Below, piece by piece: positions 12,444-16,429 of a stretch of 16,429 bases of DNA. Source of the DNA: Lachnospiraceae bacterium (GTDB lineage: Bacteria > Bacillota_A > Clostridia > Lachnospirales > Lachnospiraceae); contig JAFUEG010000209.1 in the NCBI GenBank assembly GCA_017464045.1, positions 1 through 16,429 of the forward strand, read 5' to 3'. A program made the translations under genes and the position numbers. Under the pieces are notes generated by a model. That model made no database searches, had not been told where the DNA came from, and saw nothing but the letters and a program-made list of their open reading frames with translations. Each line of letters begins with the position of its first letter. The first letter of the stretch is position 1.

Positions 12444-13262
12444 CTAATCGTAGCCCAAGCTCTTTTTCAATTTCAATATCATCTTTCTGATTTCTTTTGT
12501 ATTTAGTGGATTTTTTCCTGTTTCAAAAGTCCATATAAGCGAATCATGCTGGTAAAACCCGCTTGATTCATAATTTCTAATCTTATTAAAAGCATTATTT
12601 CTGTAGTCCATATCATCCATCATGCCAAAGTGTTCCCAATATATTTCCTGTCTTTGTCTTATATTCAACAATGTAAAATCCGGATGAACAATACCATTTT
12701 TAAGTTGCAACGGTTTCTCATAAAAAAACGGGACAGCTAACTCGTCCAAGATATCCGCAATAATAACCTCTGACTTTGACCTAACTCTCAAACCCTGCCT
12801 TGTATAGAATTCCGGATAATTTTCCTTAAACATTACTCCTTCATACTTCTGTTTCAACCATTCAACAATATATTTATCATCAGAAAGAAACGGTATTTTA
12901 ACCAATTCTCTCTTTCCCGGAGACAACTTATCTAAAGCAAGTTCAAAAGGATCTCCAATAATTACCTCTTTATATTTGTTATAGGTTTCTAATGTGTTTT
13001 GTAATATTACTAATAGTTTTTCATCATACTCTATTTGAGCAAGTATCGCAGCTATTTTTCTATCTTTTTTTCTTATGTATTCACCGTTTGAACTATACCC
13101 ATCTTTTCTGATAAAATAATGATATATGTTACCATTCTTTACCGCTCGCAGCCTTGCTTTTTCCGGAACCATTTCCTTAAGTTTCTCCAACTCATTAAAA
13201 ACTACTTGCCTCTTTTCTTCAAAGAACTGTATCTCGTTAATTATATCCTCATATTGTATCAT
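12444..13262 (-). CDS. Hypothetical protein with N-terminal coiled coil and PD-(D/E)XK-like nuclease domain
   Basis: A 272-residue soluble protein. Residues 5-100 are charged and helical, probably coiled coil. The C-terminal part has the order expected of a PD-(D/E)XK nuclease: Glu165 in RSKSEVIIADIL, a YEKPLQL strand (181-187), HPDFTLL (193-199) with Asp195, then EIYWEHFG (206-213) with Glu206/Glu210, and a Lys227-containing helix (NNAFNKIRNYESSG). The canonical ExK lysine is not in place; His211 or Lys227 may substitute, so activity is uncertain. I recall similar small Firmicutes proteins with R(S/T)KSE...PDF...YWEH but no defined function. AGGAGGA at 13268-13274, five bases upstream, sets the start. 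Its 5' flank is the 74-bp palindromic repeat array. Phage-defence or repair roles are speculation. Confidence 0.65.
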   Translation of the reverse strand: MIQYEDIINEIQFFEEKRQVVFNELEKLKEMVPEKARLRAVKNGNIYHYFIRKDGYSSNGEYIRKKDRKIAAILAQIEYDEKLLVILQNTLETYNKYKEVIIGDPFELALDKLSPGKRELVKIPFLSDDKYIVEWLKQKYEGVMFKENYPEFYTRQGLRVRSKSEVIIADILDELAVPFFYEKPLQLKNGIVHPDFTLLNIRQRQEIYWEHFGMMDDMDYRNNAFNKIRNYESSGFYQHDSLIWTFETGKNPLNTKEIRKMILKLKKSLGYD

Positions 13263-13286
13263 TTTGCTCCTCCTATCATCTTCTAT

Positions 13287-13562
13287 GGTAACAAATCTTG
13301 CTTTTTTCTGCTTTTGTTACCGGCTTGCCTTCTCTTGTTGCTTTGTTTTTTCTTAAACCGGTAACAAATCTTGCTTTTTTTCTGCTTTTGTTACCAGCTT
13401 TCCTTCTTTTGTTGCCTTGTTTTTTCTTAAACCGGTAACAAATCTTGCTTTTTTTCTGCTTTTGTTACCAGTTCGTCTTCTTTTATTGCTTTGTTTTTTC
13501 TTAAACCGGTAACAAATCCTGCTCTTTTACAGTTTTTGTTACCTGTTTGCCTTCTATTATCG
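13287..13562. repeat. Tandem array of 74-bp units, each with a GGTAACAAA/TTTGTTACC palindrome
   Basis: Units start at 13287 (73 bp), 13360 (74), 13434 (74) and 13508 (partial, about 55). Each has GGTAACAAA, an 18-nt segment, then (T)TTTGTTACC, followed by a 38-nt spacer ending TTTTTTCTTAAACC. The 9-bp stems are kept in all four copies while the last copy's loop differs (CTGCTCTTTTACAG instead of TTGCTTTTTTTCTG) and spacers drift. The array fills the roughly 300-bp gap between the comEC stop (13567) and the nuclease-like gene (13262). The 74-bp period is not a multiple of three, so it is not a coding repeat. Read with the minus-strand genes, the loops are A-rich. No ordinary terminator is visible. 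Confidence 0.92.
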
Positions 13563-13566
13563 AAAA

Positions 13567-15975
13567 TCACGGACTTGTCTCCTTGTAATATGTCTCCACA
13601 CTCACTTTTCCCCGATTAAACGAAAAGATTATGGCACCATATTGATCAGTTCTATAAACGATGCAACCACACAAATTCAAAAGCTCCAACACCTCCTCGT
13701 GCGGATGGCCATAGGAATTGTTTTCTCCACATGATATAACTGCCGCCTCAAAGTTAATCATGTTATAGAAATCCAAATTAATTGAATTCCTTGAACCATG
13801 ATGAGGAACCTTAAGGATATCATAATGATTAAGAAGATAATCCTGCTCATTTAATAGCATATAGCCAAGTGCATCATCCCCCATGTCACCTGTAAATAAA
13901 ACTGAACAGTCATCGGATATGTAGCTAAGGCAAAGAGATGCATCATTGATATCATCAGTTTCGTATGCTCTGTCAGGATGAACACACGCAAGTTCAAAAG
14001 AATCATCAGTCACATAATCTCCGGTTTCCATAAACATAACATTAATTTCATTCTTCTCCGCTAAAGTCATCAGCTCCTCAAATACATCCTCTTCCTCCAT
14101 AGTATAGGAAAAAACCAGGTTGTCAATCCTAATACCTGATCTTTTACCCAGCTTCAAAATGTAAAGAAGTCCGCTTATATGATCCTTGTCCGTATGAGAT
14201 ATAAACCAATAATCAATGTGTACCATGCCGTAATATTTAATAACCGGAAGCATAACATATCTGCCAAGTTCATCCTCTGAAGTCGAACCGCCATCAATAA
14301 CCATATTTACACCCGACTCGGAACGCAAAAGGATTCCATCACCCTGACCTACGTCAATAAATGCCACAAGCTCACCCTGCGAAAGAATATATGTATAACT
14401 TAAACTTCCACAGCCAAAAAACAAAACAATCAACAAATATACTCCACACAAAAGCCTCCACTTTTTAAAAGAAAACCACATATGAAATTTTTTGTAGATT
14501 CGTGCTCTCACATCCTCCATCAGCCGTCTGTTCAAAAGTGCAAGCAGCAAAACCAGCATCACATAATATATAACTATCTGATAAATAAATATCCTGCCGA
14601 TATTAATCCTGCCAAACGGAAGTCTGTAAAATGCACTGCATAAGACATCATAAAGCTTAAGAACCCACTCTCCAGGTTTTATAACAAATGAAGCCGCACT
14701 AATAGAAAAATAAGCTGTTATAACACCAAAAATTCCTGCCACAAAAACTACTGTCATAAGCGGTATAACCAGTAGATTTAAAATTATACTGTAAGGAGTC
14801 ACCTCATGATAAATGTATATAACCACCGGAAACATAATCAGATTAACCGAAAATGACATAATAACCGACGCAAAAAGCCTCTTTTTCCATGTGTTTATAT
14901 AATAAAAATATTTGAGATGTTTAAGGATATACCGTCCCGTACATACACCGGCAATCGCAGTTACACTAAGCAAAACCGAACTGTCAAAAATCTTAAAAGG
15001 ATTGTATAAAAGAATAACCAGAACAGACGCAGAAAGAGCCACAGGCATATCATAGGTTTCACCGGTATACATGGCTATAAGTGAAAGAACTATCATGCAT
15101 AATGCTCTAAGTGTCGACATACCAAAGCCAGTCATCAAAGTATAAGAAAACAGAAACAAAAATCCCAAACCTCCTGCAACCAATCTGTTTACTCTAAGTT
15201 TCCTTAACATCTTATAAAGCAAGCCAAATATCAAAGATATGTGAAGTCCCGATATGGCAAGAATATGTGCTATACCGTTATTTTGATAATCAAGCTTCGT
15301 TATCTCATCGACAGAATTTCTATCACCAAGTAAAATACCACTATAAATACCTGCTGTTTTTTCATTAGAAATACGATATAATTTATCCTTTGATAAACGC
15401 TTTACAGCAAACAAGAAATTCATATATCTATACTTAAACAAATCACTTTTTGAAATCAGGGTAAGGCTGTCCTTATCAACACTAAATAAAACATTTTTTG
15501 CTTTGTAATAATTTTTAAAATCAAAGCAGCCAGGGTTTGAATTATGTGAAAACAATCTTAATTTACTATTGATTCTGACCAAATCTCCATATTCATAAAT
15601 GTTATCACCATATTCCTCATCAACTCCAAAAGCCACAACATCAAAACCAGTCTCAATATGAATATATAAATCATACCCGTCATCATTTTCAGATATCTTA
15701 TATACTATCCCGCAACAATCAATTGTGGTTTTATCATATAATTCAACGCCTTTTTCCTTATCTCTCAGCAAAACGTTTAAAAATCCGATTAAAAAACATA
15801 AAAAAAGTATCAACGCATACCGGATCTTAAATTCCTTTAGCTTTGATACCAAAAAAATACAAACACAAATAAGCATAATAAACATTATGCTTATCTCAAT
15901 AATACTATCGGCGTATAAGCTTATCACCTCTCCAAGTGCAAACAATACCACTGCCCATAGTAAGGGTCTTTTCAA
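13567..15975 (-). CDS. comEC: DNA internalisation competence protein ComEC/Rec2
   Basis: Inner-membrane channel that brings single-stranded DNA into the cell during transformation. The 802-residue protein has N-terminal helices (1-70), an OB-like DUF4131 region (about 80-180), the Competence domain (about 210-480) with the signature HILAISGLHIS (237-247), and a C-terminal metallo-beta-lactamase domain: DVGQGDG (541-547), SHTDKDHISG (593-602), FTGDMG (694-699), VPHHGSRNS (723-731), SYGHPHEEV (754-762). All parts are present and the length is typical, so it looks functional. The start codon is TTG at 15975, with AGGAG seven bases upstream; the same frame upstream reaches the stop of the preceding gene, whose end is 24 bases away, suggesting an operon. 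Whether the organism is naturally competent is unknown. Confidence 0.96.
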   Translation of the reverse strand: MKRPLLWAVVLFALGEVISLYADSIIEISIMFIMLICVCIFLVSKLKEFKIRYALILFLCFLIGFLNVLLRDKEKGVELYDKTTIDCCGIVYKISENDDGYDLYIHIETGFDVVAFGVDEEYGDNIYEYGDLVRINSKLRLFSHNSNPGCFDFKNYYKAKNVLFSVDKDSLTLISKSDLFKYRYMNFLFAVKRLSKDKLYRISNEKTAGIYSGILLGDRNSVDEITKLDYQNNGIAHILAISGLHISLIFGLLYKMLRKLRVNRLVAGGLGFLFLFSYTLMTGFGMSTLRALCMIVLSLIAMYTGETYDMPVALSASVLVILLYNPFKIFDSSVLLSVTAIAGVCTGRYILKHLKYFYYINTWKKRLFASVIMSFSVNLIMFPVVIYIYHEVTPYSIILNLLVIPLMTVVFVAGIFGVITAYFSISAASFVIKPGEWVLKLYDVLCSAFYRLPFGRINIGRIFIYQIVIYYVMLVLLLALLNRRLMEDVRARIYKKFHMWFSFKKWRLLCGVYLLIVLFFGCGSLSYTYILSQGELVAFIDVGQGDGILLRSESGVNMVIDGGSTSEDELGRYVMLPVIKYYGMVHIDYWFISHTDKDHISGLLYILKLGKRSGIRIDNLVFSYTMEEEDVFEELMTLAEKNEINVMFMETGDYVTDDSFELACVHPDRAYETDDINDASLCLSYISDDCSVLFTGDMGDDALGYMLLNEQDYLLNHYDILKVPHHGSRNSINLDFYNMINFEAAVISCGENNSYGHPHEEVLELLNLCGCIVYRTDQYGAIIFSFNRGKVSVETYYKETSP

Positions 15976-15999
15976 TTTTCTTCTCCTATCGGATAAATT

Positions 16000-16429
16000 T
16001 TACTCTACATCTTCATCATAATAATATATCGAGTCTCTGTCAAGCAACTCTTCCAAAATAATCTCGCCATCTGAAGAATAAATAATAATTCTAATATTAG
16101 ATATATCCACTATCTGATATAAAGTTCTGATTATACACGCCTTAGCCAGAAGAAAATACTCATTGTCAAAATCTCTTAACGATTCAAACTCAAGAGTCAC
16201 CACATTATCCGAATCAAGCATATACGTAATATAAGAAAGTCTTCCCTCATAATAAGGCACCATAACCGACATAATTTCTTCTATGGAAGCAGATGTCGAA
16301 TCAGGCTGTTTCAGCTGATACCTTTCATCTTCAACAACAACCTTATAATCATCCGGATAATATATATAAAGCATAGTCTTCTCAGGTATACCACTTTCAG
16401 TTGTTTCCGTCTTACGGTCCGTCACGTTC
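16000..16429 (-). CDS. Partial protein with possible GerMN-like domain (5' end outside window)
   Basis: The frame is open to the right edge, so the N-terminus is missing; a GTG at 16425 is in frame but need not be the start. The visible 142 residues include LYIYYPDDYKVVVEDERY, a segment VVTLEFES, and an LAKACIIRTLYQIVDISNIRIII helix-strand unit followed by DGEIILEE. This pattern resembles GerMN domains found in lipoproteins and spore or envelope proteins; the match is by eye and moderate. A signal peptide or lipobox, if any, would lie outside. The stop is 24 bases before the comEC start codon, so the two are likely co-transcribed. Confidence 0.5.
   Translation of the reverse strand, partial: NVTDRKTETTESGIPEKTMLYIYYPDDYKVVVEDERYQLKQPDSTSASIEEIMSVMVPYYEGRLSYITYMLDSDNVVTLEFESLRDFDNEYFLLAKACIIRTLYQIVDISNIRIIIYSSDGEIILEELLDRDSIYYYDEDVE

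Noticed and set aside
13119..13364. Two plus-strand ORFs over the nuclease-gene start and the repeat array
   Set aside because: Low-complexity Leu/Phe/Cys translations of T-rich repeats, antisense to a well-supported start.
13287..13562. CRISPR array
   Set aside because: Units are contiguous 74-mers whose spacers are homologous to each other, with no cas genes; this is a tandem repeat, not repeat-spacer structure.

Overview
The window reads as low-GC Clostridia chromosome, most likely a Lachnospiraceae relative (Butyrivibrio/Roseburia/Agathobacter type). The pointers are an AT-rich background with strong AGGAGG-type ribosome binding sites, a purine branch in which IMP cyclohydrolase (PurO type) and AICAR transformylase are separate genes, the comEC / holA / rpsT neighbourhood of Firmicutes, and a large PAS-GGDEF-EAL protein. 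The genus is inference. I see no tRNA, rRNA, CRISPR array or complete insertion sequence.

Layout. 1-1552: purine end-game, minus strand: purO-type IMP cyclohydrolase with its own promoter, then a long hairpin repeat, then a stand-alone AICAR transformylase that runs off the left edge. 1571-2284: SanA/YdcF-type envelope protein. 2300-2470: a composite palindromic element. 2479-5556: a likely operon of a four-helix membrane protein and glycogen branching enzyme glgB, with a good promoter. 5613-9553, plus strand: a c-di-GMP turnover gene split by a single-base frameshift near 8519-8562. 9573-10035: rpsT (S20) with leader, TTG start and intrinsic terminator, followed by a second long hairpin of the same family as the one at 620-704. 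10140-16429, minus strand: a partial GerMN-like protein, comEC, a 74-bp tandem palindromic array, a possible nuclease, a GNAT acetyltransferase, a frameshifted hypothetical gene, and holA.

How it fits together. The two purine enzymes carry out the last two steps of IMP synthesis, normally done by one bifunctional PurH. comEC, holA and rpsT are a familiar Firmicutes cluster; here about 2.3 kb of accessory genes and repeats lie between comEC and holA, which looks like an insertion hot spot.

The most unusual signals are non-coding. First, three long hairpins (620-704, 2350-2431, 10038-10134) share a conserved asymmetric tip, while their stems differ in sequence yet stay self-complementary. Second, a 3.7-copy 74-bp array of GGTAACAAA/TTTGTTACC palindromes sits directly upstream of the nuclease-like gene. 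Two single-base frameshifts (c-di-GMP gene; A7 tract in the hypothetical gene) could be real decay, phase variation or sequencing error; the sequence alone cannot decide.
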